The notes under the pieces are model-generated. The model did no database searches, had not been told where the DNA came from, and was given only the letters and a program-made list of their open reading frames with translations. Positions 40,625 through 49,296 of a DNA stretch of 64,000 nucleotides are shown here, piece after piece. Origin of the DNA: Amaricoccus sp047275745 (GTDB lineage Bacteria > Pseudomonadota > Alphaproteobacteria > Rhodobacterales > Rhodobacteraceae); NCBI RefSeq assembly GCF_047275745.1, contig NZ_JBKQWU010000015.1:1-64000 (forward strand), written 5' to 3'. Position 1 is the stretch's first letter. Each line of letters opens with the position of its first letter. Both the position numbers and the translations under genes were made by a program.

Positions 40625-43090
40625 GTTGGAAGTCGCGGCGCTGGAGATCGCTGCGTTCGAAGACGCCGCGACGGCGCCCCCCTCCGCCTGGGGGAACTCG
40701 CGGCCGTAGGGTCGGACGCGGATGTTCTCGCGCCGGAGCCGGTCGACCACGGCGAAATTGATATCCGACCGCGCCGTCAGCGCGAAATTCACGTCGCGGA
40801 GCCAGACGCGGATCTCGAAATCCATCGTGTCGGGCCCGAGATTCATGAGCAGCACGACGGGCGCCGGATCGCGGACGCCAAGCGGATGATCCTCGGCGAT
40901 CTCGAGCAGCATGGCCGCGACGGCCTCCGCGTCGGCGTCGTAGGTCACGCTGACCGGGACCTCGATCCGGCCGACCATGCCGGTATGGGTGCGATTGAGC
41001 ACCGTCCCCGAGATCAGGTCCGAATTGGGCAGGATCACGCTCGCCCGGTCGAAGGTCTCGATCTGGGTCGCGCGGACCGAGATGCGCCGGACGTAGCCCG
41101 CGAAAGTGCCGACCTCGATCCAGTCGCCCTCCTTCACCGGACGCTCCACCAGAAGGATGATGCCGGAGACGAAGTTCGAGACGATTGTCTGCAGCCCGAA
41201 GCCGATCCCGACCGAGAGCGCGCCGGCGACGATCGCGATGCTGGAGAGATCGAGCCCGGTCGCCGAGATCGCCACCAGCGTCGCGACGGCGTAGCCGAGA
41301 TAGCCGATGCCCGAGGTCAGCGCGGTCTTGCCGCCCACGTCGAGCCGGGTGCGCGGCAGGACCGAGCTCACGAGCACGGATTGCGTCGCGCGCGTGATCG
41401 CGACGCCGATCAGGAAGACCGCCGTGAAGGTGAGGACGATGCCGAGCGAAAGGTGAACGCCGCCGAGCGTGCCTCCCTCCCGCAGCCAGAGCCAGACGCT
41501 CGCGAGGTCGGAGGGCCGCGCACCCCATGTGAGCGCGAGAAGCGGGGCCGCGACGATGAGCAACAGGGCCACGAGGATGACGGGCCCGAGCCCGCGGTCG
41601 GGCGCGGTGTCGGGCAGCGACAGGAAGCCGCGCAGCGTCTTGCTCATCAGGTCGAAGAGCACGATCGCGGCCCCGACGAGCCCGAGCGTCAGGATCATCG
41701 GGTAGAGCGTGGCCTGCGAGGCGGCGAAGAAGCCGGTCGCCGCCAGCGCCGGAGCGCCGATCCCGATGAGCCAGACCGCGCGCTCCAGGAAGCTCACGAG
41801 CCTGAGCGTGAGGGCGCTGGTCCGTTCCTCGGGTGGCAGCGCCTCGTCGCGCAGTTTGATATTCGCCTGGATCTCGGCCAGAAGCCCGGAGATGCGCCAG
41901 AGCCCCCAGCCGCCGATCAGCGTGACCGGGAAATGCAGCACGCTGTTCGCCGCCGGGCTCAGTTGCCAGCCCGACAGGCTGTCGATGACGAGATAGTGCC
42001 AGCCGAGCACGCCCCCCAGGAGGTAGATGAGCCGCGCGCCCCGTCGCGCCCCGGCGTTGTCGAGGTGCACGAGGCGGAACGCCGGAAGACGCGGCGCGAA
42101 GACGCTGCTCGCGAGCCAGCCGGCGCCGATCCCGACCAGCACGAACCGCGGCAGGTTGTAGATGCGGATCGAATCGGAGCCGAGCAGCAGTTCCGGATCG
42201 AGCGCGGCGAAAAGGAGCACAGCCCCGACCGCGGGCACCAGAAGCCGGATGATGTTGCGGAGCGCGACGAGCCAGGCGATCATCCGCGCGCCCCTCGCCC
42301 GTTTCAGCGACCGTTCGGTCCAGTTCGTGAGCCGGGACCGCAGGCTCACGATGATGGCGATGCCGAAGACGATCACTGCCAGGCTGCGCGGCACGGTGCG
42401 CGTCACGGTCGAGGCCGTGTCGCTGTCCCAGGTGAGCGCTGCCTCGGCGGACCGGCGAAGCTCGTGCTGGATCTGGCCGAATTCCTCCAGCGCCTCGCCC
42501 CAGTTGCGCGGGAAGAGCGGACTCGGCCCCATGGCGCGGAGCTCGACGGAAAGCCGCCGCCAGACCTCCTCGTCGATCTGGGTCACCAGCGTATCTATCT
42601 CGCTCGCCGCTTCCTGGGCGCGCAGCAGCGGAACCTGCGCCTGGGCGGCGGCGGCGGCGAGCGTCTCGCGATGCTGGGCGAGTTCGGGCGGCTCCTCCGC
42701 GCCATCGGCGGGCGCGGGTTCGAGCGCCTTCAGCCGCCCGTTCGCCTGGTCATAGACGCTCTGCGCCCGGCGGATCGTCTCGCTCACCTCGCCGCGCAGC
42801 GCGAGGAGTTCCTCGCGCAGCTGCTCGACGGACTGGCTGTCCGCGTCCGGCGACGCCAGCAGGACCCGCGCGGCCGCGGCGACGTTCCCGAGGCGCGCGT
42901 CGAAATTCCCCTCGGCGGTCGGCGTCGTCTCGGACTCCGCCCCGGCCGCGGTCTCCTCGGAGGCCGACGGGGTGATCGTCTGGACGAATGCCGGACCGGC
43001 GAGCCAGACCAGCGCCGCGAGCAAGACTGCCCCGACGATGATCCGTCCGGTGAACCCCAGTCGCCCGATCGTGTCAGGCCACCTGAACAT
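40613..43090 (-). CDS. DUF3772 / MscS-family mechanosensitive channel
   Basis: This 825-residue inner-membrane protein starts with a membrane or signal helix (about 15-38). A periplasmic helical DUF3772 region (about 50-210, coiled-coil rich) follows, then about ten membrane helices and the MscS core (about 560-790). The pore helix is AIVAGALSVGIGFGLQTIVSNFVSGIILLVERPVKEGDWIEVG, followed by the beta domain with PNSDLISGTVLNRT. It should open under membrane tension to release solutes on osmotic downshift. Its start overlaps the cysK stop by 17 nt, so it is probably co-transcribed with cysK. Confidence 0.94.
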   Translation of the reverse strand: MFRWPDTIGRLGFTGRIIVGAVLLAALVWLAGPAFVQTITPSASEETAAGAESETTPTAEGNFDARLGNVAAAARVLLASPDADSQSVEQLREELLALRGEVSETIRRAQSVYDQANGRLKALEPAPADGAEEPPELAQHRETLAAAAAQAQVPLLRAQEAASEIDTLVTQIDEEVWRRLSVELRAMGPSPLFPRNWGEALEEFGQIQHELRRSAEAALTWDSDTASTVTRTVPRSLAVIVFGIAIIVSLRSRLTNWTERSLKRARGARMIAWLVALRNIIRLLVPAVGAVLLFAALDPELLLGSDSIRIYNLPRFVLVGIGAGWLASSVFAPRLPAFRLVHLDNAGARRGARLIYLLGGVLGWHYLVIDSLSGWQLSPAANSVLHFPVTLIGGWGLWRISGLLAEIQANIKLRDEALPPEERTSALTLRLVSFLERAVWLIGIGAPALAATGFFAASQATLYPMILTLGLVGAAIVLFDLMSKTLRGFLSLPDTAPDRGLGPVILVALLLIVAAPLLALTWGARPSDLASVWLWLREGGTLGGVHLSLGIVLTFTAVFLIGVAITRATQSVLVSSVLPRTRLDVGGKTALTSGIGYLGYAVATLVAISATGLDLSSIAIVAGALSVGIGFGLQTIVSNFVSGIILLVERPVKEGDWIEVGTFAGYVRRISVRATQIETFDRASVILPNSDLISGTVLNRTHTGMVGRIEVPVSVTYDADAEAVAAMLLEIAEDHPLGVRDPAPVVLLMNLGPDTMDFEIRVWLRDVNFALTARSDINFAVVDRLRRENIRVRPYGREFPQAEGGAVAASSNAAISSAATSNVEA

Positions 43091-44111
43091 CCGGAATATC
43101 GCTCCTCGCCGCCTCCAGCCATTCCGGAACCGGCAGGTTCTTGCTCCGGAGGAAGTCGGGGTTGAACAGTTTCGACTGATAGCGCGTGCCGTAGTCGCAG
43201 AGCACGGTCACGATCGTATGTCCCGGGCCCATGTCGCGCGCCATGCGCATCGCGCCCGCGACGTTGATCCCCGTCGAGGAACCCATGCAGAGGCCCTCCT
43301 CGCTCAGCAGGTCGAAGACGGTGCTCACCGCCTCGTCGTCGTGGATGTTGTAGGCCATGTCGACGGTCAGCCCTTCGAGATTGGCCGTGATCCGCCCCTG
43401 GCCGATCCCCTCGGTGATCGAGCTCCCCTCGGCCTTCAGCTCGCCATGCTGGTAATAGTTGTAGAGCGCCGCGCCGTCGGGATCGGCGAGGCCGATCCTC
43501 ACGTCGGGCTTGCGCGCGCGCAGCCCCTCGGCGACGCCCGCGAGCGTTCCGCCGGAACCGACCGCGCAGATGAAGCCGTCGACCACGCCGCCGGTCTGGT
43601 CCCAGATCTCGGGCGCCGTGCTTTCGACATGCGCGCGGCGGTTAGCGACATTGTCGAACTGGTTCGCCCAGACCGCGCCGTTCGGATCGCTCCTGGCGAT
43701 TTCCTCAGCGAGACGGCCGGAATAGCGCACGTAGTTGTTGGGGTCGCGATAGGGCTTCGCCGGAACCTCGACCAGCGTCGCGCCGGCGAGGCGCAGCATG
43801 TCCTTCTTTTCCTGCGTCTGCGTCTCGGGGATCACGATCACCGTCCGGTAGCCCATCGAGGAGCCGAGAAGCGCCAGGCCGATCCCGGTATTGCCCGCCG
43901 TTCCCTCGACGATCGTGCCTCCGGGCCGAAGTTCGCCGCGCGCGACGGCGTCGCGGATGATCCAGAGCGCGGCGCGGTCCTTGACCGACTGGCCCGGATT
44001 CATGAACTCGGCCTTCCCGAGGATCTCGCAGCCCGTCAGTTCGGACGCCTTGCGGAGCCGGATGAGCGGCGTGTCACCCACGGCCTGAGCCAAATCCAAC
44101 GCGGTCTTCAT
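43074..44111 (-). CDS. cysK: Cysteine synthase A (O-acetylserine sulfhydrylase)
   Basis: This 345-residue PLP enzyme makes cysteine from O-acetylserine and sulfide. The PLP lysine is Lys44 in NPGQSVKDRAA. Other sites are EGTAGNTGIGLAL (substrate loop) and GSGGTLAGV (phosphate-binding loop). I used the ATG at 44111; a GTG eight codons upstream is less likely. It lies 58 nt after the Nudix gene and overlaps the channel gene. In Rhodobacter sphaeroides cysK sits with trgAB in a tellurite-resistance locus, and the Nudix neighbour here fits that arrangement. Confidence 0.95.
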   Translation of the reverse strand: MKTALDLAQAVGDTPLIRLRKASELTGCEILGKAEFMNPGQSVKDRAALWIIRDAVARGELRPGGTIVEGTAGNTGIGLALLGSSMGYRTVIVIPETQTQEKKDMLRLAGATLVEVPAKPYRDPNNYVRYSGRLAEEIARSDPNGAVWANQFDNVANRRAHVESTAPEIWDQTGGVVDGFICAVGSGGTLAGVAEGLRARKPDVRIGLADPDGAALYNYYQHGELKAEGSSITEGIGQGRITANLEGLTVDMAYNIHDDEAVSTVFDLLSEEGLCMGSSTGINVAGAMRMARDMGPGHTIVTVLCDYGTRYQSKLFNPDFLRSKNLPVPEWLEAARSDIPDVQVA

Positions 44112-44169
44112 TGCCAACCTCGGCGCACTGGTCACGATCAGCCCCGCTTACCCGCTCGGACCCCGCGCT

Positions 44170-45330
44170 TCAAGCGGCGCCCCAGTCCCGCCGGAGCCGC
44201 CCGGCATGCTTCTCCAGCCACAAAAGCGCGATGATGGCAGGCGCGTTGCTCACTTCTCCGTTGGCGACGGCGTCGAGCGCGGTCCGGAGCGGCACGACTA
44301 GGCTCCGGATGTCCTCGGCCTCGCTGTCGAGTCCGAAGGTGCCGCCCGCCTCCGACAGATCCGCCTCGCCGACATAGGCCTCGAGATGTTCCGCCAGCAC
44401 GCCGACCGAGGAATAGTAGGAGCCGATCCGCTCGATCCGACCGAGCGTCAGCCCGGCTTCCTCGCTCGCCTCGCGCCGAGCGGTCGCCTCGGGGGTTTCC
44501 ATCGGATCGCACCGCCCTGCGATCACTTCGAGGCACCAGGGATTGGGGTCTCCCCGGCCGAGGGGTCCGGAGCGGAACTGCTCGACCAGCATCACGAGGT
44601 CGCGCTTCGGATCGTAGGGCAGCACGGTGACGGCATCGCCGCTCACGAAGACCGCGCGATCGACGACGGGCGAGAAGCCGCCGTCGTAGCGGCGGAACCG
44701 GAGCGCGTATTCCTCGACGGCGAAATAGTTCGTGTAGACCGGATCGCGGCTCAGCACTTCGACATCGCCCGGGCCGAATTCGGAGCGGAGCGTCACGGGC
44801 GTGCGCCGCGCGCGTCCCCGGGCACGGGCGAGCGCGCGGAACGCGATGCCGGGCAGGAGCGCGGGCATGTCCGCCGCGGCGTGCCGGCCCCTCAGCCGCG
44901 CGATCTCCTCGGCCGCCTCGCAGACCAGATCATGCCATTCGCCGTCCCAGTCCGCCCGCGTCCAGTCGCGGCTCGCGGCGGCGGCGGGCAGGACATAGGT
45001 GTCGACGATCCGGCGCCGCCCCTCCGCCTGGACGCCCGCGACCAGCGGCGCGGCGCCGATCGCCGCCATGAAAAAGTCGAGCCGCTCCCGCGCGGGCCGG
45101 TCGAGGTCGAGGACGAAACCTCGCGCGTGCGCCCCCGGCCGCCGGGTCGGCGCCAGCCCTATGCCATCCCGCGCCGCGGCGATCGCATGATCGCCGAGCG
45201 TCGCGGCGATGCGCTCTCCGGGATCGGTGCCCCCGCCGATGCCCCCCGTGATGCCCCCAGTGATGCCACCGGTGACCGCGGCGAAGAGCCGCGGATCGCA
45301 CACTGGCTCGGACAGAAATACCTCGCGCAT
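44170..45330 (-). CDS. Gamma-glutamylcyclotransferase-like / Nudix fusion (TrgB-like)
   Basis: This 386-residue protein joins an N-terminal AIG2/GGCT-like domain (about 1-165) to a C-terminal Nudix hydrolase of the ADP-ribose pyrophosphatase type (about 185-385). The Nudix box is complete: G-x5-E-x7-RE-x2-EE-x-G in GRCDPMETPEATARREASEEAGL. The likely activity is hydrolysis of a nucleoside diphosphate sugar. The family includes TrgB of Rhodobacter, a tellurite-resistance factor beside cysK. Residues about 21-34 read GGITGGITGGIGGG, from a 12-bp tandem DNA repeat, an expansion inside the first domain. The start at 45330 is preceded by AGGTAGG with very short spacing, so it is not certain. Confidence 0.87.
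   Translation of the reverse strand: MREVFLSEPVCDPRLFAAVTGGITGGITGGIGGGTDPGERIAATLGDHAIAAARDGIGLAPTRRPGAHARGFVLDLDRPARERLDFFMAAIGAAPLVAGVQAEGRRRIVDTYVLPAAAASRDWTRADWDGEWHDLVCEAAEEIARLRGRHAAADMPALLPGIAFRALARARGRARRTPVTLRSEFGPGDVEVLSRDPVYTNYFAVEEYALRFRRYDGGFSPVVDRAVFVSGDAVTVLPYDPKRDLVMLVEQFRSGPLGRGDPNPWCLEVIAGRCDPMETPEATARREASEEAGLTLGRIERIGSYYSSVGVLAEHLEAYVGEADLSEAGGTFGLDSEAEDIRSLVVPLRTALDAVANGEVSNAPAIIALLWLEKHAGRLRRDWGAA
45238..45273. repeat. Three tandem 12-bp units inside the Nudix fusion gene
   Basis: Units of the form GATGCCCCCNGT at 45238, 45250 and 45262 encode the glycine-rich stretch near the N-terminus of the GGCT-Nudix protein. In-frame 12-bp units would allow length change without frameshift. 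Confidence 0.8.
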
Positions 45331-45387
45331 CCTACCTAAGAACCCGTTGCCTTCCGTTGAACTTCGGTTCACTCGCCAGGAAGACGG

Positions 45388-45416
45388 TGATCCGAAACGC
45401 TGTCTGGCTCGTAGCA
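45388..45416 (+). promoter_or_regulatory. Sigma-E (ECF11)-type promoter match before the ChrR-like gene
   Basis: TGATCC (45388-45393) is followed by exactly 18 nt and TAGCA (45412-45416). The known Rhodobacter sigma-E promoters have TGATCC at -35 and a TA-starting -10 at the same distance. The predicted start point lies about 20 nt before the gene's ATG. It is the only such pairing found in front of a gene here by eye. Confidence 0.65.
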
Positions 45417-45445
45417 GTGCCACGAGAGGATGAACAAGGTCTGCC

Positions 45446-46252
45446 ATGAACAGGGGGCATGTACCCGCCGAGGTTCTCGCCAGCTACGCCGATGGCTCGC
45501 TTGCCGACGGGATGTGCCTCATCGTCGCCGGGCACCTGACGTTCTGCCCGCGCTGCCGCGACCACCTCGACCGCCTCGAGGCGCTGGGGGGCGCGCTCCT
45601 GACCGAACCGGCGCCGGGGTGCTGCGCGAAGCCCGATCTCGGCAAGATCCTCTCGCGGATCGAGCAGGCGGAGACCAACCCGGCGGATCGCAGTCCACCG
45701 AACTCCGATCGGCCGGACCCCGACCAACCGGACCTCGATCAGTCGGAGACCAGCGGGGCGGACGCGGAACGAGCGGGATCGGAACGAGTGGGATCGGAAA
45801 GGGCGGAAGCGGAACGGGCGAGCGCGGCCAGCCCTCCCGCGACCGGCTGCGCCGCGTTCGACGCTCTGCCGCGCTGTCTCAGGGGCAGGCTCGGCTCGGC
45901 GGTCAGCGCGCCGGGATGGCAGGCACTCGGCGAAGGCGTCTTCGTCGTCGATATCCCGATCACCGGCCCGGGCACGCTGCGTCTCTTCCACTGCGACCCC
46001 GGCGTGGCGCTACCGGAACATGAGCACAGGAGCCCCGCGGCCGCGCTGATCCTGCGCGGGCGGCTCTGCGAAGGCGTGCGCGGCGTCGGACCCGGTTCCG
46101 GGCTCAGCTTCGGGCGCGGCGACCTGATCCTGTCCCGGCCCGGCGAACGTCATGCCCCGGTGATCGACCCGGACGGCCCCTGCCTCGTGCTGACGCTCGA
46201 CGAGGGCGGGCCGCTCGACATCATGCCGTCCGGGCCATCGTCACCTGGGTGA
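45446..46252 (+). CDS. ChrR-like zinc anti-sigma factor with cupin domain, no adjacent sigma gene
   Basis: This 268-residue protein has an N-terminal zinc anti-sigma domain with His5, His30, Cys34 and Cys37 (AGHLTFCPRCR), the ligand set of ChrR. A repetitive Asp/Glu/Arg/Ser-rich linker follows (about 80-130), then a cupin domain (about 145-255; ALPEHEHRSPAAALILRG, GDLILSRPGERHAPV). ChrR holds sigma-E inactive and releases it under singlet oxygen. Here the sigma factor gene that normally precedes chrR is missing; the divergent neighbour is the Nudix gene. The linker is longer than in ChrR. It converges on cfaS, overlapping it by 32 nt at the 3' ends. AAGG near the ATG gives a fair ribosome site. 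Confidence 0.86.
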   Translation: MNRGHVPAEVLASYADGSLADGMCLIVAGHLTFCPRCRDHLDRLEALGGALLTEPAPGCCAKPDLGKILSRIEQAETNPADRSPPNSDRPDPDQPDLDQSETSGADAERAGSERVGSERAEAERASAASPPATGCAAFDALPRCLRGRLGSAVSAPGWQALGEGVFVVDIPITGPGTLRLFHCDPGVALPEHEHRSPAAALILRGRLCEGVRGVGPGSGLSFGRGDLILSRPGERHAPVIDPDGPCLVLTLDEGGPLDIMPSGPSSPG

Positions 46253-47429
46253 CATCCGTCTGGCCGCCCCGGAAGGAAGCGGCGCAGGCGGTGAGATAGA
46301 GCGTCCACATGCGCCGGAACCGCTCGTCGAACCCGAGCGGGCGGATCTCCTCCCAGGCGTTCTCGAAGGTCGCATGCCAGCGGCGCAGCGTCTCCGAATA
46401 GCTCTGGCCGAATTCGACCGAGCCGACGAAACGCAACCCCGCGCGCTCGATCTCGGAGCGCAGCGCCGAGGGGCTCGGCAGCATTCCGCCCGGAAAGATG
46501 TACTTCTGGATGAAATCGACGGTCTTGCGATAGGTCGGAAAGAGCGAATCCGCCACCGTGATCACCTGGAGCGTGGCCTGCGCGCCCGGCCGCAGGCGTT
46601 CCCGCACGGCGTCGAAATAGACCGGCCAGTATTTCTCGCCAACCGCCTCGAACATCTCGATCGAGGCCACGCCGTCGAAGCGGTCCCGCTCGTCGCGATA
46701 ATCGCGCAGGACGATCTCGACCTGCTCGTTCAGCCCCTGGCGGAACATCCGCTCTCTGGCGAAATCGTGCTGTTCCCGGCTGATCGTGAGGCCCCGGACC
46801 TTCGCGCCGCGTTCCTTCGCCGCGTATTCCGCGAAACCACCCCAGCCGCAGCCGATCTCGAGCAGTTCGGACCCCGGACGCACGCCGATCCGGTCGCAGA
46901 CGCTCGCATACTTGCGCCGCTGCGCCTCGGCGAGCCGCTCCTCGGGGGTCTCGAAGATCGCCGAGGAATAGGTCATCGTCTCGTCGAGCCAGCGGCCGTA
47001 GAACTGGTTCCCGAGATCGTAGTGATGGGAGATGTTCCGGCGTGCCTGGTCGCGCGTGTTCCGGTTCATCCAGTGGCGCGCGCGCGCGTAAGCCCGCACC
47101 AGCATCGCGAAGGGGTGATTCCGCCTCACCCAGTTCTGGCTCGACAGCAGCACGTCGAGCAGCAGCTGAAGATCCGGGGTATCCCACCATCCGTCGAGAT
47201 AGGCCTCGCAGAAGCCGAGTTCGCCCTCGCGCGCGACCCGTGCGAAAAGCTCCGGGTTCCGGATGTCGAGACGCGCGGTCGGCCCCTCGCCGCCCTCGAC
47301 CCGGAAGACCCGGCCATCCGGCAGGGCGATATCAATGCGCCCAAGCTCGATTCCCTTCAGCACCTCGAACGAGGCGGCGAACCAGGGGGGAAGATCCTTC
47401 TGGCCCTTCAGTTCGGTTATCACCCGCAT
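46221..47429 (-). CDS. Cyclopropane-fatty-acyl-phospholipid synthase family (CfaS)
   Basis: This 402-residue SAM-dependent enzyme adds a methylene or methyl group to unsaturated membrane lipids. Sites are NISHHYDLGNQFYGRWLDETMTYSSAIF, motif I LEIGCGWGGFAEYAA, GLTISREQHDFA, and the active-site YWPVYFDAVRERLRPG and FIQKYIFPGGMLPS. I used the ATG at 47429; another ATG at 47444 is possible, and neither has a clear ribosome site. In R. sphaeroides cfaS and phrA belong to the sigma-E singlet-oxygen response, and here both lie beside a ChrR-like gene. It has its own candidate promoter in the 100-nt gap after the photolyase gene. Confidence 0.93.
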   Translation of the reverse strand: MRVITELKGQKDLPPWFAASFEVLKGIELGRIDIALPDGRVFRVEGGEGPTARLDIRNPELFARVAREGELGFCEAYLDGWWDTPDLQLLLDVLLSSQNWVRRNHPFAMLVRAYARARHWMNRNTRDQARRNISHHYDLGNQFYGRWLDETMTYSSAIFETPEERLAEAQRRKYASVCDRIGVRPGSELLEIGCGWGGFAEYAAKERGAKVRGLTISREQHDFARERMFRQGLNEQVEIVLRDYRDERDRFDGVASIEMFEAVGEKYWPVYFDAVRERLRPGAQATLQVITVADSLFPTYRKTVDFIQKYIFPGGMLPSPSALRSEIERAGLRFVGSVEFGQSYSETLRRWHATFENAWEEIRPLGFDERFRRMWTLYLTACAASFRGGQTDVTQVTMARTA

Positions 47430-47469
47430 CGCACACCAACCCATGTCCAATGAGGAAAACTTGGCACCT

Positions 47470-47497
47470 ATTTTACAAGTCTGCAACAATTCGTGAA
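47470..47497 (-). promoter_or_regulatory. Candidate sigma-70-type promoter of cfaS
   Basis: On the minus strand TTCACG (47497-47492) and TAAAAT (47475-47470) are 16 nt apart, in an AT-rich stretch that stands out from its surroundings, about 40 nt before the cfaS start. It does not match the sigma-E pattern. Confidence 0.4.
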
Positions 47498-47529
47498 CGT
47501 TACCGCGAGGAAGCTTCACCTCCGAGGCT

Positions 47530-48924
47530 TCAACTCCGTCGGACCGCCTCATAGGCGTCGAGCGCGCGCCGTCGTGTCGCCGCGAGGTCGGCCAGCGGCT
47601 CTGGCGGCTCCCGATCCGGGTCGAGCTTCCAGGATCGCGGAACGGCGTCGAAGAAATCGAGTGCCGGGCGGCCCGATTGTCCCGCGCGCGTGATGTAGCG
47701 GCGGCGGTATTCTCCGTCCGGATCGAACTTCTCCGCCTGCGAGCGGGGATTGAAGATCCGGAAGAACGGCGCCGCGTCGGGGCCCGAGCCCGCGACCCAT
47801 TGCCAGTTGAGCGCGTTGGACGCGGGGTCCCAGTCGGTCAGGCAATCGGCGAACCAGTCGAGCCCGACCTTCCAGTGCGTGAGCAGGTTCTTCGTCAGAT
47901 AGCTCGCGACGATCATCCGGACCCGGTTGTGCATCCGGCCGGTGACGTACATCTCCCGCATCCCCGCGTCGACCATCGGCTCGCCGGTCATGCCGCGCCG
48001 CCAGGCCTCGGCCTCCTTGTTGTCGCGCCGCCAGCGGAAGGCGTCCCAGTCATCGCGCCAGTTCCGCGTTGCGATATGCGGCGTGTGCCACAGAAGGTGC
48101 CAGGCGAACTCGCGCCAGAGCAGTTCGCGGCGGAACGCCGCCGCTCCCCCCGAAGCGCGTTCCGCCGCGTGCCAGATCCGGCGCGGCGAGATCTCGCCAT
48201 AGGTCAGGTTCTCCGAAAGCCCCGAGGTCCCGTCGCGGTCCGGACGGTCGCGATCACGCGCGTAATCGCGGATCGGCCCATCGAGGAAGGCGTCGAGCCG
48301 GTCGAGCGCGCGGACCTCCCCCACGGTCGCGTATCGCGCCACCACCGCCGCGCCCCGGTTCATCGAAGCGCCCAGCGCCCAGTCGCCCAGCGCCTCCGTG
48401 TCCGGCCAGGTCCGCGGCGCGCGGAGCCGGGGCGGCGGAAGGCAATCCGGCGCGCCCCCGGCAGCGGCCTTCGCGAAGGCCGTGAAGACCTTGAAATGCC
48501 CGCCGGCCCTGGTCTCGATCTCCCAGGGTTCGCGCAACAGGAAGCCCCGATGCGTGACCGCAGCCACCCCGTCGCTTTCGAGAGCCGCGCTGATCGCCTC
48601 GTCGCGGCGGGCGACCTCCGGCTCGTAGCACCGGCTCCAGTGAACCGCGCCGGCGCCGGTCTCCTTCGCGAGCGCGCGGAGCACGTCGCCCGCCGCGCCC
48701 CGGCGCAGGATCAGGTCGCGCCCCGCTTCGCGCAACCGCGCCCTGAGGTCCGCGACGGACTGGCCGAGCCGCCATTTCGCCGCCGCCCCGATCGCCTCCG
48801 TCTCGGGATCGAGCACGAAGACGGGGACGACCGGCCCGCCGTCGGCGGCGGCGGTCAGCCCGTCGTTGTCGCCGAGCCTGAGGTCGCGGCGGAACCAGAA
48901 GATGCGCGGGCGTGGATCGGTCAT
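47530..48924 (-). CDS. Deoxyribodipyrimidine photolyase (PhrA-type)
   Basis: This 464-residue protein is a class I CPD photolyase/cryptochrome-family flavoprotein. The N-terminal antenna domain (about 5-135) starts RIFWFRRDLRLGDNDGL. The FAD-binding helical domain contains SGLSENLTYGEISPRRIW, LLWREFAWHLLWHTP, and the hallmark EAWRRGMTGEPMVDAGMREMYVTGRMHNRVRMIVASYLTKNLLTHWKVG, followed by DWDPASNALNWQWVAGSG. It repairs UV dimers with blue light. It is encoded 100 nt upstream of cfaS on the same strand, the same pair found in the R. sphaeroides sigma-E regulon. No TGATCC box with an 18-nt partner was found before it. Confidence 0.94.
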   Translation of the reverse strand: MTDPRPRIFWFRRDLRLGDNDGLTAAADGGPVVPVFVLDPETEAIGAAAKWRLGQSVADLRARLREAGRDLILRRGAAGDVLRALAKETGAGAVHWSRCYEPEVARRDEAISAALESDGVAAVTHRGFLLREPWEIETRAGGHFKVFTAFAKAAAGGAPDCLPPPRLRAPRTWPDTEALGDWALGASMNRGAAVVARYATVGEVRALDRLDAFLDGPIRDYARDRDRPDRDGTSGLSENLTYGEISPRRIWHAAERASGGAAAFRRELLWREFAWHLLWHTPHIATRNWRDDWDAFRWRRDNKEAEAWRRGMTGEPMVDAGMREMYVTGRMHNRVRMIVASYLTKNLLTHWKVGLDWFADCLTDWDPASNALNWQWVAGSGPDAAPFFRIFNPRSQAEKFDPDGEYRRRYITRAGQSGRPALDFFDAVPRSWKLDPDREPPEPLADLAATRRRALDAYEAVRRS

Positions 48925-49296
48925 GCGCCGTCAACCGGCGCCGGGCCCGCTGGTTCCGCTCGAAGTTTGCTCAAGCCACGGAGGGGACCGTTGATCCTCG
49001 GCCTGGACATGCCGGAACAACGTCTCCAACAACCGAACTGTCATCGAAACGGCACCCCGGGCCCTTCCGGCATCGATCAGACAGATGCGTTGAGGCTTGG
49101 TCAATCCGCCGTACCGACCCGAGGTTGAGAACGGTGATGCGAGAACCAACCGACGCGCTGGTGGAACGGAACATCCGGCTTTACGAACGGCCGCGATACC
49201 GGAAGACCGGGCAGCGGCCCAACCCCCAACGGCCAGCCTTCACCAGCAACGGCGCGGAACGAACGTCGTCCCCGCTTCGCCCGGCGTGGCCGAGGT
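48925..49296. other. 372-nt gap without a convincing gene
   Basis: The stretch between the photolyase and DinB genes is less GC-rich than its surroundings and codes for nothing I can support. A 72-codon minus-strand frame (48931-49149) and a plus-strand frame from 49138 exist, but neither has a ribosome site or a recognisable motif. It must carry the photolyase promoter and may be a decayed gene. Confidence 0.4.

Noticed and set aside
48990..49030. A second sigma-E promoter (TGATCC on the plus strand)
   Set aside because: There is no TA-starting -10 at 18 nt and no gene follows on that strand.
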